A program made the position numbers and the translations under genes. Below the pieces are notes generated by a model that worked only from the letters and a program-made list of their open reading frames with translations, did no database searches and was not told the DNA's origin. 64,000 nucleotides of DNA from Pseudomonadota bacterium (lineage in GTDB: Bacteria; Pseudomonadota; Gammaproteobacteria; Burkholderiales; Burkholderiaceae_C): assembly GCA_021848345.1 (NCBI GenBank), contig JAJZUV010000003.1, forward strand, positions 62,001 through 126,000. The letters are read 5' to 3'. This document shows, one piece after another, positions 27,732-37,998 of the stretch (its first letter is position 1; each line of letters opens with the position of its first letter).

Positions 27732-28934
27732 CTATGCGGCGTTCCCGAGGCGGGCCCATGACGCGCCAAGTGCCAAGGTGATGGCCGCGGCCCCCGCGAG
27801 AGTGAGTACTCCAGAGATGCCGAGCAAGGATGCCAGAGCCGCACCGAGCAAGGGCCCCGCAACCAGCGCTGCAAGCTGCGCACTGCGCGCGGTAGAGGCT
27901 ACTGCACCAATGGTCTCGGTCGGGCAACGCAACTGTTGTGTGACGCCAAAATACATGGCTGTGATCCCGTAACAGCAACCGTTGATGATCCAGAAACCAA
28001 GCAAACCGATCGTGGACACGCTGGCTCCAAGCCAAGCGAGAAGGCCGGGAATCAGTACAGACGCCCCAAAACCTGTCAGCGACAGCAATGCCAGCCGCCG
28101 ACCCACCCTGTCGCTGACCGATTTGAAGATGATCGCCCCACCAATGCCACCTATGGCGGTCGCCGAGACAATCTGTCCAAACACTTCCGGTCCGCAGCCG
28201 AGGCCCTTCAGGAACATCGCGAGCAGGGGATCATAAAGTGCCAGGACGGCGGTCTGGGTCAACATGGCGGTGAAGGCTAGCCTATATATTCCATCGGCTC
28301 GCAGAAGCTGCCAAATTTGTCCTCCGACCGCCAGACACCTCGGTGCCGGGTTGCGCAGGTGCATACGGTCGGCAGCCATCCGGCGAAGAAATTCGAGGCA
28401 AGCAAGCGCAGGGACGACAAGCCAGGCCGAAAGCCAAAACCCCACCGATGGCCCGAGCCTCTGTGCGATCAGGCCACCAAGGATGGGAGCTCCTATCTTG
28501 GCCGATTGATCGATCACGGTCACGATCTGAATATTCAGGATCATTTGCTGGCGCTGGAGCAGTCTCTTGACGAGAGCCTGCTCGGTAGGCATTGCGAAAA
28601 TATTTGAAACGCCTTGGAGAAAAACCATCGCGAGCATCGCCGCGGGCTGGGTCGAAAAAATGATCCCCAGGGATGCAACGGCGCGGAGAAGGTAGCTGGC
28701 TGAAAGCGCCGCTATCGGAGGCACCCTATCGGTGAGCGCGCCGATCCATGGACCAAGGAAAAGGCCGGGAAACCCATAAAGACTGGCTGCGAGCCCAATC
28801 GTTGCCGTGGAGGCGCCGCGAGTAAACGCAAGGATCGAAAAGACTAATGTAAAATCCATCCAAAGTATGATGCAGCTTATGCATCGAGTCACCAGCAGTG
28901 CGCGTACCGCGCCAACGGGGATTGGATCAGGCAT
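27732..28934 (-). CDS. MFS transporter of atypical composition
   Basis: About 400 residues from ATG 28934, which has GGAG 7 nt upstream; a GTG at 28940 is an alternative. Twelve hydrophobic helices. The loop between helices 2 and 3 (LGPWIGALTDRVPP) and its second-half copy (FKSVSDRVGRRLALL) are MFS motif A forms. The N-terminus LLVTRCISCIILWMDFTLVF resembles MefE/drug-type carriers, so efflux is plausible but the substrate is unknown. Base composition is clearly lower in GC than neighbouring genes, with many codons ending in A or T, a sign of transfer. It overlaps a 3' remnant of another frame at its start. Confidence 0.85.
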   Translation of the reverse strand: MPDPIPVGAVRALLVTRCISCIILWMDFTLVFSILAFTRGASTATIGLAASLYGFPGLFLGPWIGALTDRVPPIAALSASYLLRAVASLGIIFSTQPAAMLAMVFLQGVSNIFAMPTEQALVKRLLQRQQMILNIQIVTVIDQSAKIGAPILGGLIAQRLGPSVGFWLSAWLVVPALACLEFLRRMAADRMHLRNPAPRCLAVGGQIWQLLRADGIYRLAFTAMLTQTAVLALYDPLLAMFLKGLGCGPEVFGQIVSATAIGGIGGAIIFKSVSDRVGRRLALLSLTGFGASVLIPGLLAWLGASVSTIGLLGFWIINGCCYGITAMYFGVTQQLRCPTETIGAVASTARSAQLAALVAGPLLGAALASLLGISGVLTLAGAAAITLALGASWARLGNAA

Positions 28935-29193
28935 GCCCACTCTCCATCATCGATTTGGCCCGGAGAAAAAGCGCGCCCTCGATGACCACCCCATCAAGCC
29001 CGAACTCCCGCGCCAACCGAAAAGGCTCCGTACTCCTATTGAGAAATCCGCAGGTCGTGAAAAAGCGAGTTCCGCGCGGATTGCAAGATACGCTGCCTGC
29101 AGGAGGGTTGTTAACCACGCTGTTCAAAGTGCATTTTCGTGATGCCCCTTTTGTCCGCGAGGGCGGCATTTCTTGGTGAGGCGAAGCGGACAA
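28927..29193 (-). pseudogene. probable 3' remnant of an unidentified gene
   Basis: An open frame of 88 codons whose last 40 or so residues look protein-like (RLAREFGLDGVVIEGALFL, then RAKSMMESGHA), while the first half looks random. Its stop overlaps the MFS start by 8 nt (14 nt if the GTG is used), the spacing of translationally coupled operon genes. The simplest reading is that a gene once preceding the MFS gene lost its 5' part. I do not recognise the family. Composition is as GC-poor as the MFS gene. A short non-coding frame is the alternative. Confidence 0.3.
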
Positions 29194-29570
29194 TGGTGGC
29201 GCGACGTAGTGAACGCAGTTGATGGCATGCGACCTCCTGCCCCCCCGCGATCAGCCCATCCGGGAAGGATCGAGGTGCATCGCCAGCGCACGCCATGACG
29301 GTGCTTGCGAGCGACGGCCGCGCCCCGCGCGAAGCCGGCGTTCCGGGGTGGCTGAGCAGCGCAGGCAGGCGGCGCGCGCAGCGCGCTTCCAACATCTGAA
29401 TCGCGGCAGCTGTCCGAGCGCAGCGCGCCAGCGCGAAGCGAGTTCTGCCGCGCGCCTGATTGCCGAGCAGCGCAGGCGCAGTCGGCCCCCTCGGGGCCGA
29501 CCACCCCGTCGCCGGCGCAGCGCGGGGCGCGGTCGCCGCTCGCACGCGGCGCGTTGCGCGGTCCGCGGCC
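29194..29570. other. gene-free stretch with a GC hairpin behind urtE
   Basis: No supported gene on either strand. Composition changes near 29280 from moderate to very high GC, marking the edge of the atypical MFS segment. The hairpin GTCGGCCCC-CTC-GGGGCCGAC (29481-29501, perfect 9-bp stem) lies 70 bp past the urtE stop and could end the urt transcript, though no T tract follows. A GAGCAGCGCAGGC motif occurs twice (about 29354 and 29465). Confidence 0.45.
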
Positions 29571-30263
29571 CTAGACCGAGATCAGCGCCCGCACACCGTC
29601 GGCTTCCATGTCCTCGCCGCGCCCGGCGCGCACGACCTCGCCGCGCGCCATCACGCAATACTCGTCGGCCAGCGCGCGGGCGAAGTCGAAGTACTGCTCG
29701 ACCAGCAGGATGGCCATGTCGCCGCGCGCGGCGAGCAGGCGGATCACGCGTTCGATGTCCTTGATGATCGAGGGCTGGATGCCCTCGGTGGGCTCGTCCA
29801 GCACCAGCAGCTTGGGGCGCGCGGCCAGAGCGCGCGCGATGGCCAGCTGCTGCTGCTGCCCGCCCGACAGGTCGCCGCCGCGCCGGCCCAGCATCTGGCG
29901 CAGCACCGGGAACAACTCGAACAATTCCTCCGGCACCTGCGGACGTCCGGGCACGCCGGCCAGCCCCATGCGCAGGTTGTCCAGCACGCTCAGGCGGGGG
30001 AAGATCTCGCGTCCCTGCGGCACGTAGCCAATGCCCAGGCGGGCCCGCGCGTCGGAGCCCAGGCGGTCGATGCGCCGCCCGTCGAGCTCGATGCTGCCGG
30101 AGCGGATGGGCACCAGACCCATCAGCGATTTCAGCAGCGTGGTCTTGCCCACGCCGTTGCGCCCGAGCAGGGCCAGCACCTGGCCGCGCCGCACCTGCAG
30201 GCTGAGCCCGCGCAGGATGTGGCTGCCGCCGTAGAACTGGTCGATGGACTGGATGCTCAGCAT
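29571..30263 (-). CDS. urtE: urea ABC transporter ATP-binding protein UrtE
   Basis: 230 residues. Walker A is LLGRNGVGKTTLLKSLMGL near residue 33, the ABC signature LSGGQQQQLAIARAL, Walker B LLVLDEPTEGIQPSI and the switch His region is VEQYFDFA. UrtE-type features are the IDQFYGGSHILRG start and GREIFPRLSVLDNLRMGL. It is the second ATPase of the UrtABCDE urea importer, forming a heterodimer with UrtD under the UrtB/UrtC permeases. Last gene of the leftward urt operon, 20 bp after urtD. Confidence 0.95.
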   Translation of the reverse strand: MLSIQSIDQFYGGSHILRGLSLQVRRGQVLALLGRNGVGKTTLLKSLMGLVPIRSGSIELDGRRIDRLGSDARARLGIGYVPQGREIFPRLSVLDNLRMGLAGVPGRPQVPEELFELFPVLRQMLGRRGGDLSGGQQQQLAIARALAARPKLLVLDEPTEGIQPSIIKDIERVIRLLAARGDMAILLVEQYFDFARALADEYCVMARGEVVRAGRGEDMEADGVRALISV

Positions 30264-30283
30264 GCTCGTGCTCCGTGAAATGG

Positions 30284-31180
30284 CTAGCGTCCGAGGTAGA
30301 CCTCGACCACGCGTTCGTCGGCCTGCACGTCCTCCAGGCTGCCCTCGGCCAGCACGCTGCCCTCGTGCAGCACGGTGACCCGGCGCGCGATGGCGCGCAC
30401 GAACTCCATGTCGTGCTCCACCACCATCAGCGTATGGCGCCCGGCCAGGGACAACAGCAGTTCCGCGGTGCGCTCGGTCTCCGCGTCGGTCATGCCCGCC
30501 ACCGGCTCGTCGAGCAGCAACAATTGCGGCTCGAGCATCAGCAGCATGCCGATCTCCAGCCACTGCTTCTGGCCGTGCGACAGGTCGCCGGCGCGGCGCC
30601 GGGCGTGCTCCTGCAGCCCGATGGTCTCCAGCACCTCCTGCATGCGCAGGCGCTGCTGCGCGCTGAGCCGGGCGAACAGCGCGTCGCGCACGCGCTTGGA
30701 GGCCTTCATCGCCAGTTCCAGGTTCTCCAGCACGTCCAGGTTCTCGAACACCGTGGGCTTCTGGAACTTGCGCCCGATGCCGGCGGCCACCACCTCGGCC
30801 TCGCGCAGGCGCAGCAGGTCGATGGTCTGGCCGAACCAGGCCTGGCCCGAGTCGGGGCGGGTCTTGCCGGTGATCACGTCCATCATCGTGGTCTTGCCGG
30901 CGCCGTTGGGCCCGATGATGCAGCGCAGCTCGCCCACGTCGATGGACAGGCTCAGGCGGTTGAGGGCACGAAAGCCGTCGAAGCTCACGCTGATGTCGTC
31001 CAGGTACAGCGCCACGCCGTGGCTCAGGTCCACGCCGGGCGCGCGCATGCGCGCCAGGCCCGCGGTGGCCTCGCCCGCCTCGGGCGCCTGGCGGAACACC
31101 ACGTCGCGCCAGTCCACGCCGGGGCCGGGCTCGCCGGCGCGGCCGGTGTTCGCGGAGCTCGGGATCGAGGGTTCAGCCAC
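30284..31180 (-). CDS. urtD: urea ABC transporter ATP-binding protein UrtD
   Basis: About 298 residues from a GTG at 31180 that overlaps the urtC stop, giving coupling. A Pro/Gly-rich N-terminal stretch of about 55 residues precedes the ATPase core (LYLDDISVSFDGFRALNRLS). Walker A is IIGPNGAGKTTMMDVITGKT, signature LSHGQKQWLEIGMLLM and Walker B LLLLDEPVAGMTDAET. The GQKQWLEIGM form is diagnostic of UrtD. It powers urea uptake together with UrtE. The N-terminal extension is longer than usual for the family core and its role is unclear. Confidence 0.95.
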   Translation of the reverse strand: MAEPSIPSSANTGRAGEPGPGVDWRDVVFRQAPEAGEATAGLARMRAPGVDLSHGVALYLDDISVSFDGFRALNRLSLSIDVGELRCIIGPNGAGKTTMMDVITGKTRPDSGQAWFGQTIDLLRLREAEVVAAGIGRKFQKPTVFENLDVLENLELAMKASKRVRDALFARLSAQQRLRMQEVLETIGLQEHARRRAGDLSHGQKQWLEIGMLLMLEPQLLLLDEPVAGMTDAETERTAELLLSLAGRHTLMVVEHDMEFVRAIARRVTVLHEGSVLAEGSLEDVQADERVVEVYLGR

Positions 31181-32333
31181 GGCGGCGCCTCCATGCGATG
31201 AACAGGCCGGCGATGCCGCCGGGCGCGTACAGCGTGACCACCACGAACAGCGCACCCAGCAGGTAGAGCCAGAACTGCGGGAAGGCCACCGTCAGCCAGC
31301 TCTTGGCCGCGTTGACCACGACCGCGCCCAGCATCGGCCCGACCAGCGTGCCGCGCCCGCCCACCGCGGCCCAGATGGCGATCTCGATGGAATTGGCGGG
31401 CGACATCTCGCCGGGGTTGATGATGCCCACCTGCGGCGCGTACAGCGCACCGGCCAGGCCGCACACCATGGCCGAGACGGTCCACGCGAACAGCTTGAAC
31501 CACAGCGGCTCGTAACCGCAGAACATGACCCGGCTCTCGGCGTCGCGGATGGCGCTGAGCAGGCGCCCGAAACGCCCCTGCACAAGCCAGCGCAACAGCA
31601 CGAAGCACAGCACCAGGCACAGGCTGGTGGCCACGAACAGCGCCACCGTCATGCCCGCGGTGCCCACCGGCCAGCCCAGCAGCACCTTGAAGTCGGTGAG
31701 TCCGTTGTTGCCGCCGAAGCCCGTCTCGTTGCGGAAGAACAGCAGCATCGCGGCGTAGGTCAGCGCCTGGGTGATGATGGAGAAATACACGCCGCGGATG
31801 CGCGAGCGAAAGGCGAAGAAGCCGAACACGAAGGCCAGCAGCCCGGGCACGGCCAGCGCCAGGAACAGCGCGTAGGCGAAGTGCCCCGTGCCCGCCCAGT
31901 ACCAGGGGAAACGGGTCCATTGCATGAACTGCATGAAGTCGGGCAGCGTGCCGCTGGCCGCGTTCATCGCGCGGTTCAGGTACATGCCCATGGCGTAGCC
32001 GCCCAACGCGAAAAACAGCCCATGGCCCAGCGACAGGATGCCGCCGTAGCCCCACACCAGGTCCATGGCCAGCGCCACCATCGCATAGCACAGGATCTTG
32101 CCCGCCAGGCCCACCCAGTAGGACGACAGGTGCCAGGCGCTGGACTGCGGCACGTGCAGCGCGAGCCAGGGCACCAGCAGGCAGCTGGCCAGCAGGAACA
32201 GGATCAGCGCGGCCCAGCCCCAGGCCGGCAGCAGCCCGGCACGCGGCGCGCCCGCGGTCACGGGGAGTTGTGCAGCGGGCTGCGCGGCGGCTGCGGCGAC
32301 ACCGGTGGACACGCTCGGCGAACTCGACGACAT
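31173..32333 (-). CDS. urtC: urea ABC transporter permease UrtC
   Basis: About 386 residues from ATG 32333 (GAGGG upstream); a GTG at 32351 is possible but lies inside urtB. About ten helices of the LivM type. Family blocks are MALAMDLVWGYGGILSLGHG, QALTYAAMLLFFRNETGFGGN and GLTDFKVLLGWP. With UrtB it forms the transmembrane path for urea. The first 35 residues are Ser/Ala-rich and cytoplasmic. The start follows the urtB stop by 4 nt and the end overlaps urtD, so the operon is tightly coupled. Confidence 0.93.
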   Translation of the reverse strand: MSSSSPSVSTGVAAAAAQPAAQLPVTAGAPRAGLLPAWGWAALILFLLASCLLVPWLALHVPQSSAWHLSSYWVGLAGKILCYAMVALAMDLVWGYGGILSLGHGLFFALGGYAMGMYLNRAMNAASGTLPDFMQFMQWTRFPWYWAGTGHFAYALFLALAVPGLLAFVFGFFAFRSRIRGVYFSIITQALTYAAMLLFFRNETGFGGNNGLTDFKVLLGWPVGTAGMTVALFVATSLCLVLCFVLLRWLVQGRFGRLLSAIRDAESRVMFCGYEPLWFKLFAWTVSAMVCGLAGALYAPQVGIINPGEMSPANSIEIAIWAAVGGRGTLVGPMLGAVVVNAAKSWLTVAFPQFWLYLLGALFVVVTLYAPGGIAGLFIAWRRRRG

Positions 32334-32337
32334 GGCA

Positions 32338-33963
32338 TCAGCCCTCGACACTGCGGCCCTTCAGGGCGAACAGGCCCTGCGGACGCTTCTGGATGAACAG
32401 GATGATCACGCCCAGCACCGCGATCTTGGCCAGCACCGCGCCGGCCACGCCTTCCAGCAGGGTGTTGACCACGCCCAGCCCGAGGGCCGCCACCACGGTG
32501 CCGCTGAGCTGCCCCACGCCGCCCAGCACGACCACCATGAAACAGTCGACGATGTACTGCGTGCCCATTTCCGGGCCGACGTTGCCCACCTGGCTGAGCG
32601 CGCAGCCGGCCAGGCCGGCGATGCCCGTGCCCAGCCCGAAGGCCAGCCAGTCCACGCGCGCCGTGCGCACCCCCACGCAGGCCGCCATCGGCCGGTTCTG
32701 GGTCACCGCGCGCACGAACAGGCCCAGGCGGGTGCGGCCGATGAGCAGGGCCATGCCCAGCAGCACGCAGGCCGTGAAGCCCAGGATCACCATGCGGTTG
32801 TAGGGGAGGATGAGGTTGGCCATCAGGTGCAGGCCGCCCGACATCCACGGCGGGTTGTCCACCTGCACGTTCTGCGGCCCGAACAGGCTGCGCACCCCCT
32901 GGATCAGCAGCAGGCTGATGCCCCAGGTCGCCAGCAGCGTCTCCAGCGGACGCCCGTACAGGCGGCGGATCACCACCCGTTCGGCGACCACGCCGATGCC
33001 GCCGGCGACCAGGAAGGAACAGGGCACCGCGACCACCAGCGCGTAGTTCTGCCAGGCCGGCAGGTAGGCCTGGAACAGGCTCTGCACCACGTAGGTGGAG
33101 TAGGCGCCGAGCATGATGAACTCGCCCTGCGCCATGTTGATCACGCCCATCAGGCCGTAGGTCACCGCCAGGCACAGCGCGGCCAGCAACAGGATGCTGC
33201 CCAGGCTGATGCCCGAGAACAGCATGCCCACGCGCTCGCCCCAGGCCAGGCGCGAATCGATGGCGTCCAGCGAGGCCTGGATGCGCTGGCGCACGACGGC
33301 GTCGGGCTCCACCCAGGTACCGCCGTCGCGCTGCAGGCGCGACAGCAGCAGCGAACGCACCGCCGGGTAGTCGCTGGCTGCCAGCTCGCCGGCAGCCGCC
33401 AGGCGTTGCGCCGCATCGCCTGCGCGCAGCCGCGCGGCGGCCACCAGCAGGCGCAGGCGATCGCGGATGGCGGGGTCGGTCTCCTGTTTCAGCGCACGGC
33501 TCACCAGCCCTGCGTCCAGCGACTCCGGGTCTCCCTCGAGGCGCTGCACCGCCTGCAGGCGCTCGGCGCGATGCGGCGAGAACAACTGCAGCGCCGCGCG
33601 CGCGGCCAGCAGTTGCTTGCGCAGGTAGTTGTTGTTCACCACCGGCTGCGCGTCCGCGCTCGGGGTCAGCGCCTTGCCGCTGGCAGCGTCCACCCACTGC
33701 CCGTCCTGTTGCATCTCCACCTTGTCGCCGTCCAGTTGCACCCGGTTGTCCAGCAGCGCGCCGAGAAAGGCGGCGAGCCGGGCATCCGGCTGCGCCAGCG
33801 CCCGATGCAGCGCCTGCAGGCGCGCCGAGGTACTGCCCTGGCTCAGCGCCAGCGCCTGTGGCCCATCCAGCGCCAGCGCCGGGCGCCACGCCGCCAGGCC
33901 GAGGAGCAACAACAGCGGCAGGACGATGCGCGGCAGGCGGACGGCGTGGGCTGGACGAGACAT
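32338..33963 (-). CDS. urtB: urea ABC transporter permease UrtB, long form
   Basis: About 541 residues. A signal-like helix opens the protein ([18 protein letters not shown]); residues 30-240 form a soluble, helix-rich domain with HEAT-like repeats ([40 protein letters not shown]). The LivH-type permease begins near residue 245 ([34 protein letters not shown]). The soluble part should face the periplasm and could dock UrtA. This long form is usual for UrtB of proteobacteria, about 240 residues more than plain LivH proteins. It lies between urtA (38 bp) and urtC. Confidence 0.93.
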   Translation of the reverse strand: MSRPAHAVRLPRIVLPLLLLLGLAAWRPALALDGPQALALSQGSTSARLQALHRALAQPDARLAAFLGALLDNRVQLDGDKVEMQQDGQWVDAASGKALTPSADAQPVVNNNYLRKQLLAARAALQLFSPHRAERLQAVQRLEGDPESLDAGLVSRALKQETDPAIRDRLRLLVAAARLRAGDAAQRLAAAGELAASDYPAVRSLLLSRLQRDGGTWVEPDAVVRQRIQASLDAIDSRLAWGERVGMLFSGISLGSILLLAALCLAVTYGLMGVINMAQGEFIMLGAYSTYVVQSLFQAYLPAWQNYALVVAVPCSFLVAGGIGVVAERVVIRRLYGRPLETLLATWGISLLLIQGVRSLFGPQNVQVDNPPWMSGGLHLMANLILPYNRMVILGFTACVLLGMALLIGRTRLGLFVRAVTQNRPMAACVGVRTARVDWLAFGLGTGIAGLAGCALSQVGNVGPEMGTQYIVDCFMVVVLGGVGQLSGTVVAALGLGVVNTLLEGVAGAVLAKIAVLGVIILFIQKRPQGLFALKGRSVEG

Positions 33964-34001
33964 GGCGTGGCGCTCGGACGGTGACGGTGCGGATACGCGG
34001 A

Positions 34002-35243
34002 TCAGGCGTTCTTGGGCTTGGGGATGTACGGGCTCCAGGACTCGCCGGCCACCAGGCCCTTGGACTTCCACACCACGTCGAACTGGCCGTCGGCGCGCAC
34101 CTGGCCGATGAGCACCGGCTTGCTCAGGTACTGGTTCTCCAGCACCTCCACGGTGTAGCCGTCGGGCGCGGCGAACTTCTGCCCCACCAGCGCCTTGCGC
34201 ACGGCATCGACCTTGGTGGACTTGGCCTTTTCCACCGCCTGCTTCCACATGTGGATGCCGATGTAGGAGGCCTCCATCGGGTCGTCGGTGACCGGGTAGT
34301 CCTTCAGGCCCTTGGCCTTCACCCAGGCCTTCCAGGACTTGACGAACTTGTCGTTGGTCGGGTTCTTCAGCGACTCGTAGTAGTTCCACGCGGTGAGCTG
34401 GCCCACCAGCGGCTTGCAGTCGATGCCCGCCAGTTCCTGCTCGGCCACCGAGAAGCCCACCACCGGGATGTCGGTGGCCTTGATGCCCTGGTTGCCGAGC
34501 TCCTTGTAGAAGGGCACGTTGGAGTCGCCGTTGATGGTGGAGATCACGCAGGTCGGCCCCGCCGAGGCGAACTTCTTGATCTGGGCGACGATGTTCTGGT
34601 AGTTGCTGAAGCCGAAGGGGGTGTAGACCTCGGCGATGTCGCTGTCCTTGACTCCCTTGGAATGCAGGAAGCCGCGCAGGATGGCGTTGGTGGTGCGGGG
34701 GTACACGTAATCGGTGCCGAGCAGGAAAAAGCGCTTGGCGCCGCCGCCGTCCTGGCTCATCAGGTACTCGGTGGCGGGAATGGCCTGCTGGTTGGGCGCG
34801 GCTCCCGTGTACACCACGTGCGGGTCCTGCTCCTGGCCCTCGAACTGCACCGGGTAGAACAGCAGCCCGTTGAGCTCGTCGAGCACCGGCAGCACGGACT
34901 TGCGCGACACCGAGGTCCAGCAGCCGAAGATGGCCGCCACCTTGTCCTGCGAAATCAGCTGGCGCGCCTTCTCGGCGAACAGCGGCCAGTTCGAGGCCGG
35001 GTCGACCACCACCGGCTCGATGGGGTGGCCGTCCACGCCGCCCGCGGCGTTGATCTCGGCGATGGTCATCAGGTCCACGTCCTTCAGCGCGGTCTCCGAG
35101 ATCGCCATGGTTCCGGACAGGGAATGCAGGATGCCGACCTTGATCGGCGACTTGCGCGCGGCGATCGCCGGGAACGGCAGGCTGCTGGCCGCGACGGCGG
35201 CGGCGGCGCCGCCCAGGGTCTTGATGGCATTGCGACGGTCCAT
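34002..35243 (-). CDS. urtA: urea ABC transporter substrate-binding protein UrtA
   Basis: About 413 residues from ATG 35243, with AAGAGG 9 nt upstream; a second ATG and a TTG lie just upstream in frame. The signal [16 protein letters not shown] has the twin-Arg RR-x-x-x-K look of a Tat signal, cleaved after about residue 29. The mature part is a type I periplasmic binding fold ([53 protein letters not shown]) as in UrtA rather than amide-binding FmdD. It captures urea for UrtBC. First gene of the urt operon; a strong sigma-54 promoter is placed about 35 nt ahead of it. Confidence 0.95.
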   Translation of the reverse strand: MDRRNAIKTLGGAAAAVAASSLPFPAIAARKSPIKVGILHSLSGTMAISETALKDVDLMTIAEINAAGGVDGHPIEPVVVDPASNWPLFAEKARQLISQDKVAAIFGCWTSVSRKSVLPVLDELNGLLFYPVQFEGQEQDPHVVYTGAAPNQQAIPATEYLMSQDGGGAKRFFLLGTDYVYPRTTNAILRGFLHSKGVKDSDIAEVYTPFGFSNYQNIVAQIKKFASAGPTCVISTINGDSNVPFYKELGNQGIKATDIPVVGFSVAEQELAGIDCKPLVGQLTAWNYYESLKNPTNDKFVKSWKAWVKAKGLKDYPVTDDPMEASYIGIHMWKQAVEKAKSTKVDAVRKALVGQKFAAPDGYTVEVLENQYLSKPVLIGQVRADGQFDVVWKSKGLVAGESWSPYIPKPKNA

Positions 35244-35286
35244 GCTGGTCATCCTCTTCAAGGGGGGTCAAGGGATGCCGGTGTTT

Positions 35287-35304
35287 TTGCAAGTCCCGTG
35301 CCAC
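35287..35304 (-). promoter_or_regulatory. sigma-54 (-24/-12) promoter of urtA
   Basis: On the minus strand GTGGCACGGGACTTGCAA matches the RpoN consensus TGGCACGRNNNTTGCW at every fixed base, with GG-N10-GC spacing (GG at 35302-35301, GC at 35290-35289). Transcription would begin near 35277, giving a leader of about 34 nt before urtA. It implies activation by an enhancer-binding protein, most simply NtrC under nitrogen limitation. The match is seen; its use is inferred. Confidence 0.75.
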
Positions 35305-35327
35305 CCCGGCCGACGCGCGATGCGCCC

Positions 35328-35352
35328 GCGGCGCGCTGGATCAGCGCGCCGC
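35328..35352. repeat. perfect 11-bp GC hairpin in urt-ure control region
   Basis: Arms GCGGCGCGCTG and CAGCGCGCCGC with a 3-nt loop. It sits 24 bp upstream of the urtA -24 element, between two divergent operons, so it is not a terminator. It may be a protein site or may shape DNA looping between enhancer and promoter. Confidence 0.5.
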
Positions 35353-35398
35353 GCACGCGCGCGAGCCACGCGCGCATGCGTGAGGAGCCGTCCCGCCT

Positions 35399-35517
35399 CG
35401 CGCACCACGAACGGGCGCGTGCACCGAGGGCGCACCGCGGCCGTGCGTGCGCGCACCACGCATTGCCACGGGCGCACGCCCAGCGCGGGTGCGCCCTCGC
35501 CTGCGCCGCGCACCACG
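35399..35517. repeat. three direct copies of CGCGCACCACG
   Basis: Exact 11-mers at 35399-35409, 35450-35460 and 35507-35517, 51 and 57 bp apart, that is near five helical turns each. The third ends 6 bp before the -24 GG of the ureA promoter. A further 8-bp dyad GGGCGCAC-N11-GTGCGCCC lies at 35470-35496. The set looks like a multi-site operator for one regulator, identity unknown. Confidence 0.45.
35431..35447. promoter_or_regulatory. candidate NtrC-type dyad
   Basis: CGCAC-N7-GTGCG, a perfect 5-bp dyad with the GCAC-N7-GTGC core of NtrC sites (consensus TGCACC-N5-GGTGCA). It lies about 77 bp upstream of the ureA -24 element and about 130 bp from that of urtA, both workable for an enhancer acting on two sigma-54 promoters. 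In DNA this GC-rich a chance match is possible. Confidence 0.42.
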
Positions 35518-35522
35518 ACGAC

Positions 35523-35538
35523 GGGTACGGTTCTTGCC
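35523..35538 (+). promoter_or_regulatory. sigma-54 (-24/-12) promoter of ureA
   Basis: GGGTACGGTTCTTGCC: GG at 35524-35525, exactly 10 bp, GC at 35536-35537, with ACG, the purine and the full TTGC of the consensus kept; mismatches are at the first T, the C after GG, and the last W. The start would be near 35549, leader about 37 nt. The 8-bp inverted repeat ATGGGTCG/CGACCCAT (35546-35578) then falls in the leader and could fold. No strong Shine-Dalgarno is seen before ureA. Confidence 0.6.
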
Positions 35539-35585
35539 ATGGTGCATGGGTCGATTCCCCATCCCTTCCCCGACCCATCCGGACC

Positions 35586-35888
<303 letters not shown>

Positions 35889-35916
35889 ACCCCAGCCCGT
35901 ACCCGAGGACCCCTGC

Positions 35917-36245
35917 ATGAAACCCGGAGAAATCCTCTGCGCCGACGGCGAGCTCGAGCTCAACCCCGGACGGCCCCGCCTGAGCATGGTGGTGCACAAC
36001 GCCGGCGACCGCCCGATCCAGGTCGGCTCGCACTACCACTTCGCCGAGACCAACCTGGCACTGCGCTTCGACCGCGACGCGGCGCGCGGCATGCGCCTGG
36101 ACATCGCCAGCGGCACCGCGGTGCGCTTCGAGCCCGGCCAGCAGCGCACGGTGTCGCTGGTGCCGCTGGGCGGCAAGCGCCGCGTGGTCGGCTTTCGCGG
36201 CGAGGTGATGGGAGAGCTCGCATGCGCCGCGAGGAGGGCAGACCA

Positions 36246-36249
<4 letters not shown>
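35917..36249 (+). CDS. ureB: urease beta subunit
   Basis: 110 residues. The core [18 protein letters not shown] and [19 protein letters not shown] are the family signature, with [10 protein letters not shown] near the end. UreB packs between UreA and UreC in the urease trimer. Its stop overlaps the ureC start (ATGA at 36246), so the two are translationally coupled. The last dozen residues (CAARRADQ) are variable. Confidence 0.97.
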
Positions 36250-37994
<1,745 letters not shown>

Positions 37995-37998
37995 GACC

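Noticed and set aside
29251-29658. Leftward frame of 135 codons in the gap behind urtE
   Set aside because: Arg/Ala-rich low-complexity product, no ribosome site, overlaps urtE; typical GC artefact.
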